Positions 1 to 9,115 are shown, numbered from the stretch's first letter. The stretch is DNA of 52,037 nt from Flavobacterium gawalongense (GCF_007097265.1 NZ_VJZP01000030.1:1-52037); one strand, 5' to 3'. Translations and numbers: made by a program. The notes: generated by a model from the sequence alone, not told the origin.

Positions 1-72
1 ACTACGTTGATAGGCTATAGATGTAAAGGCAGTAATGTCATAGTCGAGTAGTACTAATAACCCGTAAGCTTA
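1..72 (+). rRNA. 23S rRNA, 3' end (partial)
   Basis: The window opens inside the last bases of a 23S rRNA. The stretch with GTACTAATAACCCGTAAGCTT is the typical end of Bacteroidota 23S genes, and a 5S gene follows about 170 bases later. The 5' part lies outside the window, and the exact 3' end is approximate. Confidence 0.85.
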
Positions 73-80
73 TGTACAAT

Positions 81-133
81 CCTCCCCCCAGCCCCCTGCG
101 AAGCAGGGGGTGACTACACGCAAGTGTGGGGGG
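81..133. repeat. C/G-rich structured repeat in the 23S-5S spacer
   Basis: This can fold as a three-way junction. The outer stem is six C (84-89) against six G (128-133). Inside it are a perfect 8-bp hairpin 92-99/103-110 with a GAA loop, and a 4-bp hairpin 116-119/124-127 with a GCAA tetraloop. The core resembles the dispersed repeats of flavobacterial genomes and the piece inserted in recG at 47255-47287. It probably sits in the pre-rRNA between 23S and 5S. Confidence 0.6.
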
Positions 134-239
134 AAGAAACTTTCTAATAATACTTTTTTCTTTATCTCAGTATGTTAAGATATTACTATAATTATGAATT
201 GTTAATTATGGATAATTGCCCAAAGCAATTATAACCTCT

Positions 240-348
240 TAAGGTGGTTATTGCGGCGGGGCTCACCTCTTCCCATCCCGAACAGAGTAGTTAAGCCCGC
301 CTGCGCAGATGGTACTGCAGTTATGTGGGAGAGTATGTCGTCGCCTTT
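240..348 (+). rRNA. 5S rRNA
   Basis: The gene contains the conserved 5S core (CCCATCCCGAACAGAG at about 273-288) and the conserved 3' half ending in GTCGTCGCC. AAGG at 241-244 can pair with CCTT at 344-347 to close helix I. It follows the 23S tail in the usual rRNA operon order. Ends are placed from helix I and are approximate. Confidence 0.9.
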
Positions 349-355
349 CTTTTGA

Positions 356-387
356 AAAACCCTGTTCCTATCGGAATGGGGTTTTTT
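356..387 (+). terminator. Terminator of the rRNA operon
   Basis: An AAAACCC...GGGTTTT hairpin (356-368 against 373-385, two wobble pairs, loop TATC) is followed by a T run, directly after 5S. Confidence 0.8.
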
Positions 388-498
388 GTTTTATAATTGA
401 TTTTGGATTTTTCGGGATCAATGGATCAATCCTAAAACCTGTGGAGCGATAAAAATTATGCATAAATCCCAAAACCTGGGATCAATCCTAAATCAAAT

Positions 499-1881
499 TT
501 ATTTCTTCCAGTCTCCTCTTAAATGATAGGCTTTGGGTTTGGTAAAAGCCCGAATTCCCGCGTGTGAAAGTGTAGCGCCAAAACCGGAATGTTTTCGTCC
601 AGACCAAGGCAACGCTGCAGAAACCCTATCACAACAATTCCAATAACCCGTTCCTGAATTTACTTTTGAAAGAATTGCTTCGGCGCGTTTTTGTGATACA
701 GAATACACCGAAGCTGTCAGTCCATAATCAGTGTCATTCATCAAATGAATGGCTTGCTCATCATCTTGGACTTTCATAATCCCGATAATTGGTCCAAAAG
801 ATTCTTCCTGCATCACGAGCATATCGTTAGTGACATTAGACAAAACCGTTGGTTCAAAATAGTTGCCGGGTTTGTTGATTCGTTTTCCGCCACATTCCAA
901 TTTTGCTCCTTTTTCCAAGGCATCTTTCACTTGGTTTTCCAAGATTTCAATTTGTTCGGGTCTTGTTAATGCTCCTAAATATACCCCTTCTTCTGTTGGT
1001 AAACCCGCTTTCCAAGATTTTACTTCTTCAACAAAAGCCTGTACATACGCATCATAATTTTTTTCTTGGACATAAATGCGTTCTACCGAGCAACAACTTT
1101 GCCCGTTGTTGTAAAAGGCGCCATCAGCAGTGCCAATTGCAATATTTTTCAGATCTTCGACATCGTTGGTTACGTAAAGAGGATCTTTTCCGCCAAGTTC
1201 TATTTGGCAAGGAACCATTTTCGGAGCCACTTTTTTATAAATATATTGTCCCGTTTTATAAGAACCGGTAAAGAAATAGCCGTCAAAAGCCATTTCCAAT
1301 AATGCTGCTCCTATGTTTCCTTTTCCAATGGCAATTTCGAAAACATTAGCGGGAACGCCAGCTTCCAAAAGCAGTTTTTGGATTTCTAATCCCGTTAAAG
1401 AGGAAAATTCCGATGGTTTATACAATACTGTATTTCCAGCAAGTAGCGCAGGTACAATCACGTTGATTCCCACTAAATAAGGATAATTCCAAGCCGATAT
1501 ATTGCAAATAACTCCAAGAGGTTCATAGGCAATTTTCTCTCCCATTCCTTCTTGTTCCACCATATATTCGTCAGCCAAATATTTTCCCGCATTGCTGCAA
1601 AGCCAGGAAATTCTGGCTCTTGCGCCATTGATTTCGTTTCTGGATTGTTGTGTGGGTTTGCCAACTTCAGACGTTAAAATTTCAGCTAGGGTTTCTATAT
1701 TTTTTTCCAACAAATCGTGGAATATCATTATGATTTTCCGTCTTTGTTCTACTGTTTTGGCTTGCCAATCGAGTTGTCCTTTCTTTAAATCATTAAATTT
1801 TTCAGACAAACTTGCTTTATTATCTTGGTTTATTTTTGCTATTTCCTTTCCGTTTGCAGGATTTATTATTTCTAATTGCAT
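499..1881 (-). CDS. Aldehyde dehydrogenase, last gene of a gamma-glutamylation operon
   Basis: This 460-residue protein is an NAD(P)-dependent aldehyde dehydrogenase of the usual length. Visible landmarks are the WNYP motif with Asn132, a cofactor-binding lysine in LYKPSE (about 155), general base Glu228 in ELGGK, and catalytic Cys263 in GQSCCS. Its start overlaps the end of the gamma-glutamyl hydrolase gene by 10 bases, so the two are co-translated. In this operon it would be expected to oxidise the aldehyde made by the upstream iron alcohol dehydrogenase to a gamma-glutamyl amino acid, as PuuC does in the putrescine pathway. The substrate is inferred from context. A succinate-semialdehyde-type enzyme is an alternative. 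Confidence 0.88.
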   Translation of the reverse strand: MQLEIINPANGKEIAKINQDNKASLSEKFNDLKKGQLDWQAKTVEQRRKIIMIFHDLLEKNIETLAEILTSEVGKPTQQSRNEINGARARISWLCSNAGKYLADEYMVEQEGMGEKIAYEPLGVICNISAWNYPYLVGINVIVPALLAGNTVLYKPSEFSSLTGLEIQKLLLEAGVPANVFEIAIGKGNIGAALLEMAFDGYFFTGSYKTGQYIYKKVAPKMVPCQIELGGKDPLYVTNDVEDLKNIAIGTADGAFYNNGQSCCSVERIYVQEKNYDAYVQAFVEEVKSWKAGLPTEEGVYLGALTRPEQIEILENQVKDALEKGAKLECGGKRINKPGNYFEPTVLSNVTNDMLVMQEESFGPIIGIMKVQDDEQAIHLMNDTDYGLTASVYSVSQKRAEAILSKVNSGTGYWNCCDRVSAALPWSGRKHSGFGATLSHAGIRAFTKPKAYHLRGDWKK

Positions 1882-2540
1882 ATTTTTTCTATTAAAGCTT
1901 TTCGTATGTTTTTGCTGAAAGGACTTTCTAAATCACTCATTCTTTCTGGATGCCATTGCACCGCCAAAAGAAATTGTTCCTCTGGATTTGTAGATTCTAT
2001 AACTTCTATAACTCCATCTTCGGAATGCGCGACTGCTTTTAAATCAGTTCCCAATTTTTCAATGGATTGATGATGTGAACTGTTAACTTCCCCAGTTTCC
2101 TCTTTCACAATCGAATAAAAGAAGGAGTTTTTCTCTACTTGAACTTGGTGTTTTTTGTCTTCTGTTCCTTTTTTATGAATTTCGTTTTTGCTTTCGCCAT
2201 TATCTAAATGCAAAGTTCCACCTTTGTAAACATTGATTAATTGCAAACCTCTACAAATTCCCAAGATTGGTTTATGTGATTTCAAGGCTTTTGCCAAAAC
2301 CTCCATTTCAAATGTATCCCGTTTTGTATTGAATGTTTCAGGTGCATTTGCATAATCTACCTTTTCGTTGGGTTCCATATCGATACCGCCAGTAAACACG
2401 ACCGCATCGCAATTGGCGACATCTTGCAAATTATTTTTTTCATACGACAGTTCAACGATGTCGATGTTTTCATCATTTCCTTTTATCCAGCGAGGATAAT
2501 TGTGATAATTTGTTTCGGAAAATGTTACTCCAATTTTCAT
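1872..2540 (-). CDS. Class I glutamine amidotransferase, PuuD-like gamma-glutamyl hydrolase
   Basis: This 222-residue protein belongs to the C26 / class I amidotransferase-like hydrolases. It has the nucleophile Cys96 in LGICRGLQ and the His197-Pro-Glu199 pair in QWHPER. An oxyanion glycine pair sits in VVFTGGIDMEP. PuuD-type enzymes release glutamate from gamma-glutamyl amino acids. The gene lies 2 bases after the alcohol dehydrogenase and overlaps the aldehyde dehydrogenase, between a glutamine synthetase homologue and dehydrogenases, which fits the last step of a gamma-glutamyl pathway. It is not next to a synthetase partner that would use it as an ammonia-supplying subunit. Confidence 0.87.
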   Translation of the reverse strand: MKIGVTFSETNYHNYPRWIKGNDENIDIVELSYEKNNLQDVANCDAVVFTGGIDMEPNEKVDYANAPETFNTKRDTFEMEVLAKALKSHKPILGICRGLQLINVYKGGTLHLDNGESKNEIHKKGTEDKKHQVQVEKNSFFYSIVKEETGEVNSSHHQSIEKLGTDLKAVAHSEDGVIEVIESTNPEEQFLLAVQWHPERMSDLESPFSKNIRKALIEKICN

Positions 2541-2542
2541 TT

Positions 2543-3679
2543 TTAAAGTGCTTCTAAATACAGTTTTTTGAAATCTTCCCTGCTTACCGGTTTTGGATTA
2601 TTTGGGTGTGCAAAATCTTCAATTGCTAAATCAGCAAGAGTTTCAATATGTTCTAATTTCACTCCGATAGCACTTAATTTATGCGGAATATTTATTTTGG
2701 TATTCAAGTCAAACAGATATTGTACAACAGCTTCGCCGGTATGTTCTTTTAGTTCCAAGGTTTGGGCAATTCTTTTGAACTTATCCTCGTTTCCTGCAAT
2801 ATTGAAACGCATTCCATAAGGAATATTCACGGCATTTGCCAATCCGTGGTGTGTGTCCAACAAAGAAGAAAGTGGGTGTGCCAAAGAGTGCACCACACCA
2901 AGCCCCTTCTGGAAAGCGATGGCGCCCATCATCGAGCCCAACAACATTTTAGAACGAGATTCCATATCGGGATTGTTGGTGGCTTTTTCCAAGGATTCGC
3001 TGATTAATCGTATTCCTTCAAGTGCAATTCCATCACAAATAGGATGGTAATTTTTCGCCAAAAATGCTTCCATATTATGCGTCAAAGCGTCCATTCCGGT
3101 GGCTGCCGTTATAAATGCCGGCAATTCCATCGTGAGCATTGGATCGGCAAAAACGATTGCCGCCAACAGTTTTGGCGAAAACAATATCTTTTTTTGGTGT
3201 GTTTCATCGTCCGAAATAATAGCGCTTCGACCCACTTCACTTCCGGTTCCGGCTGTGGTAGGAATGGTGATAAGCGTTGGCACGTCATTGGTAATATACA
3301 CATCTCCGCCTATTAAATCGTCGTATTTAAATAGGTCTTCCCGGTGATTGATTCGCAAGGCAATGGCTCTTGCCACGTCTAAGGCAGCACCGCCACCAAT
3401 GCCAATAATGCAATCACATTTGGCATTATCATACCCATCGCCACCTTTGTAAACGTCTGATTTTACAGGGTTTTTATGAATGTCATAAAATACTTCCGGT
3501 TCAAAACCTGCATTTTGCAAATCTGCAACTATTGTCTTGAAGAAAGGCAAGGCAAAGACATTTGGATCTGTTACCAATAATGGTTTTTTGAAACCATTTT
3601 TCTTCAAATATTCGGGTAGTTCTTTTATTACTCCAGCTCCAAAACGTATCGTCGTTGGAAAATTAAATTGTGAAATCAT
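2543..3679 (-). CDS. Iron-containing alcohol dehydrogenase
   Basis: This 378-residue protein is a group III (Fe-dependent) alcohol dehydrogenase. GIGGGAALDVAR (about 93-104) and TTAGTGSE (about 141-148) are the nucleotide-binding signatures. The metal ligands by comparison with FucO are Asp197, His201, His264 and His278. It lies 58 bases after the glutamine synthetase gene and 2 bases before the hydrolase. In the classical Puu pathway this slot is filled by an oxidase (PuuB). An alcohol dehydrogenase here instead suggests that the glutamylated substrate carries a hydroxyl group, for example gamma-glutamylethanolamide. That is an inference from gene content. Confidence 0.9.
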   Translation of the reverse strand: MISQFNFPTTIRFGAGVIKELPEYLKKNGFKKPLLVTDPNVFALPFFKTIVADLQNAGFEPEVFYDIHKNPVKSDVYKGGDGYDNAKCDCIIGIGGGAALDVARAIALRINHREDLFKYDDLIGGDVYITNDVPTLITIPTTAGTGSEVGRSAIISDDETHQKKILFSPKLLAAIVFADPMLTMELPAFITAATGMDALTHNMEAFLAKNYHPICDGIALEGIRLISESLEKATNNPDMESRSKMLLGSMMGAIAFQKGLGVVHSLAHPLSSLLDTHHGLANAVNIPYGMRFNIAGNEDKFKRIAQTLELKEHTGEAVVQYLFDLNTKINIPHKLSAIGVKLEHIETLADLAIEDFAHPNNPKPVSREDFKKLYLEAL

Positions 3680-3737
3680 TGTTATGCTTTTATAATTTAA
3701 GATTTTGTATTTTCATTACTCCAGTTTTAAGAAGACA

Positions 3738-5096
3738 TTATATTATCTCGAAATATCTTTTCATTTCCCAGTCAGTAACAACTTTAGCAAATTGGCGCCA
3801 TTCCCATTCTCTTGTTTCCGTAAAATGTTTTACAAAGGTATCGCCAAAAAGTTCATTGGCAATTTTTGAATCACGCATTTTCAAGGTGCTGTCAATCAAA
3901 TTTTTAGAAAGGCGTCCGTTGCTTTCGTCGGTGTATCCGTTTGCGAGAGTTCGGGGTTGTTTCAATTGTAAGTTGTTTTTTATACCATACAAACCGGCAG
4001 CCAGACAAGCGGCTATTGCCAAGTGAGGATTGGTGTCGGCACCAACGATTCTGGTTTCCAGTCGGCAGGATTTTGAACCTGCAGGCAATGATCTCAACGC
4101 CACGGTGCGATTATCAACTCCCCAAGTAAGGGTTGTTGGCGCCCAAGCTCCTTCGACTAATCGTTTGTAGGAGTTTATTGTTGGGGCAATCATTGGCAAT
4201 ATTTCTGGTAAACAAAGCAATTGTCCTGCTATGTAACTGCGCATCAGATCACTCATCTTGTTTGGATCTTTTTCGTCGAAAAACAGATTTTTGCTAGCAT
4301 CGGCATTCCAAATACTTTGATGAATATGGCCTCCGCAACCAGGCAAATTTTCTGAAATTTTTGCCATAAAAGTTGCCATAACTCCGTGTTTATAGGCAAT
4401 TTCTTTTACAGCAGTTTTAAACAAAGTTGCTCTGTCGCCTGACAAAATCGTTGTTCCGTATTGAATGGCAACTTCATAAGTTCCTGGACCGGTTTCGGTA
4501 TGAAGTCCTTCTACAGGAATATCAAATTTCGTCAGTAAATCGAACAAATCCGTGAAATAATCATTCTTTAATGAAGTTCTCAAAATCGAATAACCAAACA
4601 TTCCCGGTGTGAGTGGAGTAAGGTTTTGGAAATTTTTGGCTGCAGCTGATTCAGGTGTTTCAGCAAAATTGAACCATTCGAATTCTTGGGAAACAAAAGG
4701 CGTGAATCCCGCTTGATTAGCTTGTGATTCTATTTTTTTTAATAATTGTCTTGGGCAAATTTCAAGTGGACTTCCGTCATTTTTGATAAATTCACCCATT
4801 AAAAAAGGAACATCATTTTCCCAAGGAATTTTCCTAAAAGTGTTGAAATCAAGTCTTACTTTAGCATCAGGATAACCGCTATGCCATCCTGTATAAGTGC
4901 CGTTGTCATAAGCAACATCGGCCATATCCCAACCAAAAATGACATCGCAGTAACCAAAATCGCTTTCGCAAATGGTACTGAATTTTTCGGCAGAAATATA
5001 TTTCCCTCTCAAAACACCGTCAATATCGACGATAGCCAGTTTTACCTTGCCGGATGGATGCTGTTTTATATAATCAATAATTTCAAGTTTATTCAT
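3738..5096 (-). CDS. Glutamine synthetase family protein (GlnA4/PuuA-like gamma-glutamyl-amine ligase)
   Basis: This 452-residue member of the type I glutamine synthetase fold is the first gene of the minus-strand operon. Metal and substrate motifs are EFEWF (Glu138, Glu140), HTETGPGTYE (Glu201, Glu208), GCGGHIHQS (253-261), and the arginines in NRTVALR and ETRIVG. The family includes PuuA (gamma-glutamylputrescine synthetase) and GlnA4 (gamma-glutamylethanolamide synthetase) as well as true ammonia-using enzymes. The neighbours, all catabolic, argue for amine glutamylation rather than ammonia assimilation. Which amine it uses cannot be read from the sequence. AT-rich DNA upstream (5097-5328) holds the likely promoter. 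Confidence 0.88.
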   Translation of the reverse strand: MNKLEIIDYIKQHPSGKVKLAIVDIDGVLRGKYISAEKFSTICESDFGYCDVIFGWDMADVAYDNGTYTGWHSGYPDAKVRLDFNTFRKIPWENDVPFLMGEFIKNDGSPLEICPRQLLKKIESQANQAGFTPFVSQEFEWFNFAETPESAAAKNFQNLTPLTPGMFGYSILRTSLKNDYFTDLFDLLTKFDIPVEGLHTETGPGTYEVAIQYGTTILSGDRATLFKTAVKEIAYKHGVMATFMAKISENLPGCGGHIHQSIWNADASKNLFFDEKDPNKMSDLMRSYIAGQLLCLPEILPMIAPTINSYKRLVEGAWAPTTLTWGVDNRTVALRSLPAGSKSCRLETRIVGADTNPHLAIAACLAAGLYGIKNNLQLKQPRTLANGYTDESNGRLSKNLIDSTLKMRDSKIANELFGDTFVKHFTETREWEWRQFAKVVTDWEMKRYFEII

Positions 5097-5328
5097 TTGG
5101 ATATTTATTTTGGAATTAATAAAATCTTTATAAATATAGTTTTTAGTTTTCGTTATATTTTTAAATCAATCAAATCCTTTCTAAAATTTACAAACACTTG
5201 ATTTAAGAAATTCAGATTACTTTCATAACAAATCTATAAAATTTAGGAAGAATTAAAGATTTTATTTTTTTTATGAAAAAGTTGAATAATTATGTAGCTA
5301 TCATTAAAGTATTGCGATTACGGATTCA
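5097..5328. other. AT-rich intergenic region, no gene seen
   Basis: No plausible coding frame, tRNA or repeat was found here. It is the 5' region of the minus-strand glutamine synthetase operon. CAAATCTA at about 5227-5234 reads TAGATTTG on the minus strand, a match to the TAnnTTTG box, but no well-placed TTG accompanies it. Confidence 0.4.
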
Positions 5329-5338
5329 GAATTGTAAG

Positions 5339-5400
5339 TAATTGCCCCTGCAGATGGTACTGCAGTTATGTGGGAGAGTATGTCGTCGCCTTTCTTTTGA
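5339..5400 (+). pseudogene. 5S rRNA remnant with internal deletion
   Basis: Bases 5350-5411 are identical over 62 positions to 305-366, the 3' third of the intact 5S plus the start of its terminator. Just left of it, TAATTGCCC (5339-5347) and GAATTGT (5329-5335) match the spacer that precedes the intact 5S (213-221 and 196-202). The simplest reading is a second 23S-5S spacer/5S copy that lost about 85 bases between short C-rich matches. The left-hand match is short and only suggestive; the right-hand match is certain. Confidence 0.75.
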
Positions 5401-5432
5401 AAAACCCTGTTTCTAGCGAATCAGGGTTTTTT
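5401..5432 (+). terminator. Terminator after the 5S remnant
   Basis: An AAAACCCTG...CAGGGTTTT hairpin with TTC/GAA inner pairs is followed by T residues. It occupies the same place as the terminator at 356-387 but differs in the loop and upper stem. This suggests descent from a different rRNA operon rather than a fresh copy. Confidence 0.75.
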
Positions 5433-5454
5433 GTTTTATAATAGGTTTTATAAA

Positions 5455-5485
5455 TTGTAGGAATTACTTTTTAATTGTATTTTAG
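5455..5485 (+). promoter_or_regulatory. Possible promoter of the restriction-modification locus
   Basis: TTG (5455-5457), a 20-base spacer and TATTTTAG (5478-5485) resemble the Bacteroidota pattern TTG-N19-TAnnTTTG with one mismatch in the second box. The pair lies 70 bases before hsdR. Confidence 0.35.
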
Positions 5486-5555
5486 CTCTCAAAATTTGTA
5501 ATAGTGTGTTCACTAATTTTTATACCTTTAACATAATTACATTCTGACTTAGTTC

Positions 5556-8408
5556 ATGCTTAACCAAAACCCAGAACAAATTTCGCGAGATAACATTGAC
5601 AAACAATTAGTTGATTGTGGGTGGATTATTCAGGATAAGAAAAAAACAAATCTTGCGGCTGGTTTGGGAGTTGCTATCAGGGAGTACCAAACCGATATTG
5701 GTCCAGCGGATTACGTTTTGTTTGTAGATAAAAAAGCCGTTGGTATCATTGAAGCCAAACGCGAAGAAGAAGGGATTCATTTAACTTCAGTTGAAGAGCA
5801 ATCTTCTCAATATGCTAACGCCAAACTCCGTTTATTAAATAACGACCCATTGCCTTTTGTATATGAAAGCACGGGAGAAATCACTCGTTTTACCGATTAC
5901 AGAGATCCAAAACCCCGCTCTCGAAACGTTTTTACTTTTCATCGTCCAGAAACTTTCTTGCAATGGTCGAAAGAATCTAAAACCTTGCGTGCTCGCTTGT
6001 ACGACATCCCGATGCTGCCAGTTGATGGTTTACGGGATTGCCAAATTACAGCCATTACCAATTTAGAAAAATCATTCAAAGACCAACGCCCGAAAGCCTT
6101 GATTCAAATGGCTACTGGTTCAGGTAAAACTTTCACAGCGATTTCTTTTATTTATCGTTTGTTGAAATATTCCAAAGCCAAACGGATTCTTTTTTTGGTA
6201 GATACGAAAAACTTGGGAGAACAAGCTGAAGGTGAATTCCGTTCCTATACTGCCAGTGAGGATAACTGTTTGTTTACCGAATTGTATGGCGTAACTCGTT
6301 TGAGTAGTTCGTTTATTCCTAATGACAGTCAAGTGTATATTAGCACCATCCAACGAATGTATTCCATTTTGAAAGAAACGGAATTGGACGAAAGTGCTGA
6401 AGAGGAAAACCCAAATGAACTACGCTTTGAACCTAAAGAACCTGTTCCTGTCGGGTATAATTAAAAAGTGCCGATTGAGTTCTTTGATTTTGTGGTTATT
6501 GACGAATGCCATCGCAGTATTTACAACTTGTGGAAACAAGTATTAGATTATTTTGATGTGTTTCAAATTGGGTTGACGGCTACTCCAGATAATAGAACCT
6601 TTGGTTATTTTAACCAAAATCTGGTTTGCGATTATGGGTATGAAAAAGCCGTCATTGATGGTGTTTTGGTTCCGTATAATGTATTTACGGTAGAAACTAA
6701 AATCACCAAAGAAGGAAGCGTCATAAACATAGGTGAAAAAGTGGACAAGCGAGAACGACTTACCCGAAAAAGATTTTGGGAAGCCATTGATGAAGATGAA
6801 GTCTATAGCGGTAAACAATTAGACAAAGACATTGTAAATCCAAGTACCATACGAACGATTATCAAAGCGGTGAAAGAAAACCTGCCGGCTATGTTCCCGG
6901 ATAGGTTCTTCACCCCGACCATCTCCAAAGGAGAGGGAGACGAAACCGAAATTGGGAGTAGTGAAATTTTGGTTGATGCTTATGCTGATGGATTTGAAGT
7001 GCCGAAAATGCTCATATTTGCTAAAACCGATTCCCATGCCGAAGACATTATCGAAATCGTGCGTGAGGAATTTGGAGAAGAAAATAAATTCTGTAAAAAG
7101 ATAACCTATAAAAGTCTAGAAGATCCCAAATCGGTTTTGCAACAATTCCGAAACGATTATTACCCTCGTATTGCTGTAACGGTTGACATGATTGCCACAG
7201 GAACTGATATTCGTCCGCTCGAAGTATTGTTGTTTATGCGCGATGTAAAAAGCCGTTCTTATTACGAACAAATGAAAGGTCGTGGCACGCGAACTTGTTC
7301 CGTGGAGGAATTGAAAGCCAAAGGAACCCCTTCGGCTAAATACAGTAAAGACCATTTTGTGATTATTGATGCTATTGGTGTCGAGAATTCTCAAAAAACC
7401 GATAGCCGACCGTTAGAAAAAGCACCGGGAGTTTCCCTAAAAGACGTGTTGCAAAACATTGCCATGGGAAATACTTCGGAGGATATGTTAACTACGCTTG
7501 CCAATCGTTTGATTCGTTTGGAACGCCAACTTTCGGAAAAAGACAAACTCAAATTTGCTGAACAAGCCAATGGTTTTACCATCAATCATATAGTGAAACA
7601 ATTGTTGAATGCACACGACCCGGATTCCATTGAAAAAGTGGAATTAGGAGTGAAATCTAATTTAAGAGGACAAGCGCCTATTGAAATTGAAGCCGCAATC
7701 GAAAAAGGAAAACAACAGTTAATTGAAGATGCTGTTGCCGTTTTTCACAATCCTGACTTACGTGATTTTATTGTGGACATTCGCAAGAAATACGACCAGA
7801 TTATTGATGTCGTAAACATTGATATGATTACCAACATAGGCTGGGTAAAAGACCAAGATGCAGCAGCCAATACAACAACAACGGATTTCAAAACTTGGAT
7901 AGAAAGCAATAAAGACGAAATTACTGCTTTGCAGATTTTCTATGCTCAAGATTATCGCCATAGGGAGTTCTCGTACAAAATGATTAAAGATTTGTGTGAA
8001 AAACTCAAAACTGAAAAACCTTTGTTAGCTCCATTAGCCGTTTGGCGTGCCTACGAGCAATTGGAAAAAACAAACGGTTCTGCCAAAAATGAATTGATTG
8101 CCTTAGTTTCATTGATTCGAAGAGTAAGCGGCATTGATACTACGCTCACGGCTTATGATAAAACCGTAGACAAGAATTTCCAAGATTGGGTATTCAAGAA
8201 ACAAGCAGGAACTCTAAAGTTTACCGAACCCCAAATGCAATGGTTACGTATGATGAAAGACTATGTAGCCAACAGTTTTCATATAGATCGAGACGATTTT
8301 GATTTAAGCCCTTTCAATGCCGAAGGCGGATTGAGTAAAATGTGGCAGTTGTTTGGTGAAGACACCGATGCGATTATTAATGAATTAAATGAGGTATTGG
8401 CTGCATAA
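5556..8408 (+). pseudogene. hsdR: Type I restriction enzyme R subunit, interrupted by an in-frame stop
   Basis: Two open segments in the same frame, 5556-6464 (302 codons) and 6468-8408, are separated by one TAA at 6462-6464. Together they make a normal-length HsdR of about 950 residues. The first part has the PD-(D/E)xK-type nuclease (Asp52, Glu66-Ala-Lys68) and the Walker A motif GSGKT (Lys191). The second begins just before the DECHR box and has LTATP, the GRGTR motif VI and the C-terminal domain that docks on HsdM. The stop therefore cuts the motor between motifs I and II. Restriction activity is probably lost unless there is readthrough, restart at the GTG at 6468, or a sequencing error. 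HsdM and HsdS look intact, so methylation may continue. Confidence 0.85.
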
Positions 8409-8443
8409 AAAAGCATAATTTTGTATCAACTTTAAATTTAGAA

Positions 8444-9115
8444 ATGTTCGAAAATCATTTACAACTTGGCAATGGAGTTTTTACTACGCAAGAAATTGCG
8501 CAGATTCTTCGTGTGCCATACCCTAAAGTTAGAAACTGGATTACTCAATATTGGGATGGTGAACTGGGAAAATGTTATGAACAACAATATTCTTGGTCTG
8601 TTGGAAATACTCGTGCTGTTGGTTTTCATACACTCATTGAGTTTTATGTAATGATGCAATTTACATTAGCCGGAGTAAAAACTAAAGCAGTTTTAAAAGC
8701 ACACAAAGAACTAGGAGAGCATTTTAAGACCAATTTCCCTTTTGCAAAAAAAGAAGTATTAGACCATATCTCAACTGATGGTTTAAAAGTATATTTTAAA
8801 ATAAATGATGTAAATATAACTCTTGATGGAAGCAAGCAATTCAATTTAGACATTATCAAAATGTTTTTTAAGAATTTAGATTTTGATAATGATATGTTAG
8901 CTTCTCGTTTTTGGCCAATGGGCAAAAGCCATAAAGTAGTTTGTGATCCGCATAGAAAGTTTGGACAACCTATATTAGATGGCACAAGTATTCAATCGGA
9001 AGCTATTTACAGAATGTATCTTGCCAAAGAACCCATGAATTTTATTGCTTCTATTTATGAAATTCCATTAAAGTCGGTTAAAGATGCCATAGCTTTTCAT
9101 AAAAATGCAGCTTAA
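8444..9115 (+). CDS. DUF433-type antitoxin with MerR-like N-terminal helix-turn-helix
   Basis: The 223-residue protein starts with a winged-helix-like segment (about 13-35, FTTQEIAQILRVPYPKVRNW) and ends with a DUF433 domain (about 165-220, marked by GQPILDGTSI and KDAIAFHK). DUF433 proteins are often antitoxins of PIN-like toxins and probably bind their own promoter. The stop codon overlaps the next ATG in TAATG, so the pair is translationally coupled. It sits 35 bases after hsdR. Its role as antitoxin is inferred from family and the coupled toxin-like partner. Confidence 0.75.
   Translation: MFENHLQLGNGVFTTQEIAQILRVPYPKVRNWITQYWDGELGKCYEQQYSWSVGNTRAVGFHTLIEFYVMMQFTLAGVKTKAVLKAHKELGEHFKTNFPFAKKEVLDHISTDGLKVYFKINDVNITLDGSKQFNLDIIKMFFKNLDFDNDMLASRFWPMGKSHKVVCDPHRKFGQPILDGTSIQSEAIYRMYLAKEPMNFIASIYEIPLKSVKDAIAFHKNAA

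Noticed and set aside
903..1271. Plus-strand open frame of 122 codons inside the aldehyde dehydrogenase gene
   Set aside because: It lies antisense to a well-supported enzyme, has no recognisable domain and reads as a shadow frame.
305..5411. Integrative element with attachment sites in 5S
   Set aside because: The exact repeats could be att sites, but no integrase or recombinase gene lies between them or beside them, so a recombination scar is the simpler reading.
6465..8408. A separate helicase gene starting at GTG 6468
   Set aside because: The frame is continuous with the upstream part and lacks its own nuclease and Walker A, so it is the 3' part of hsdR.
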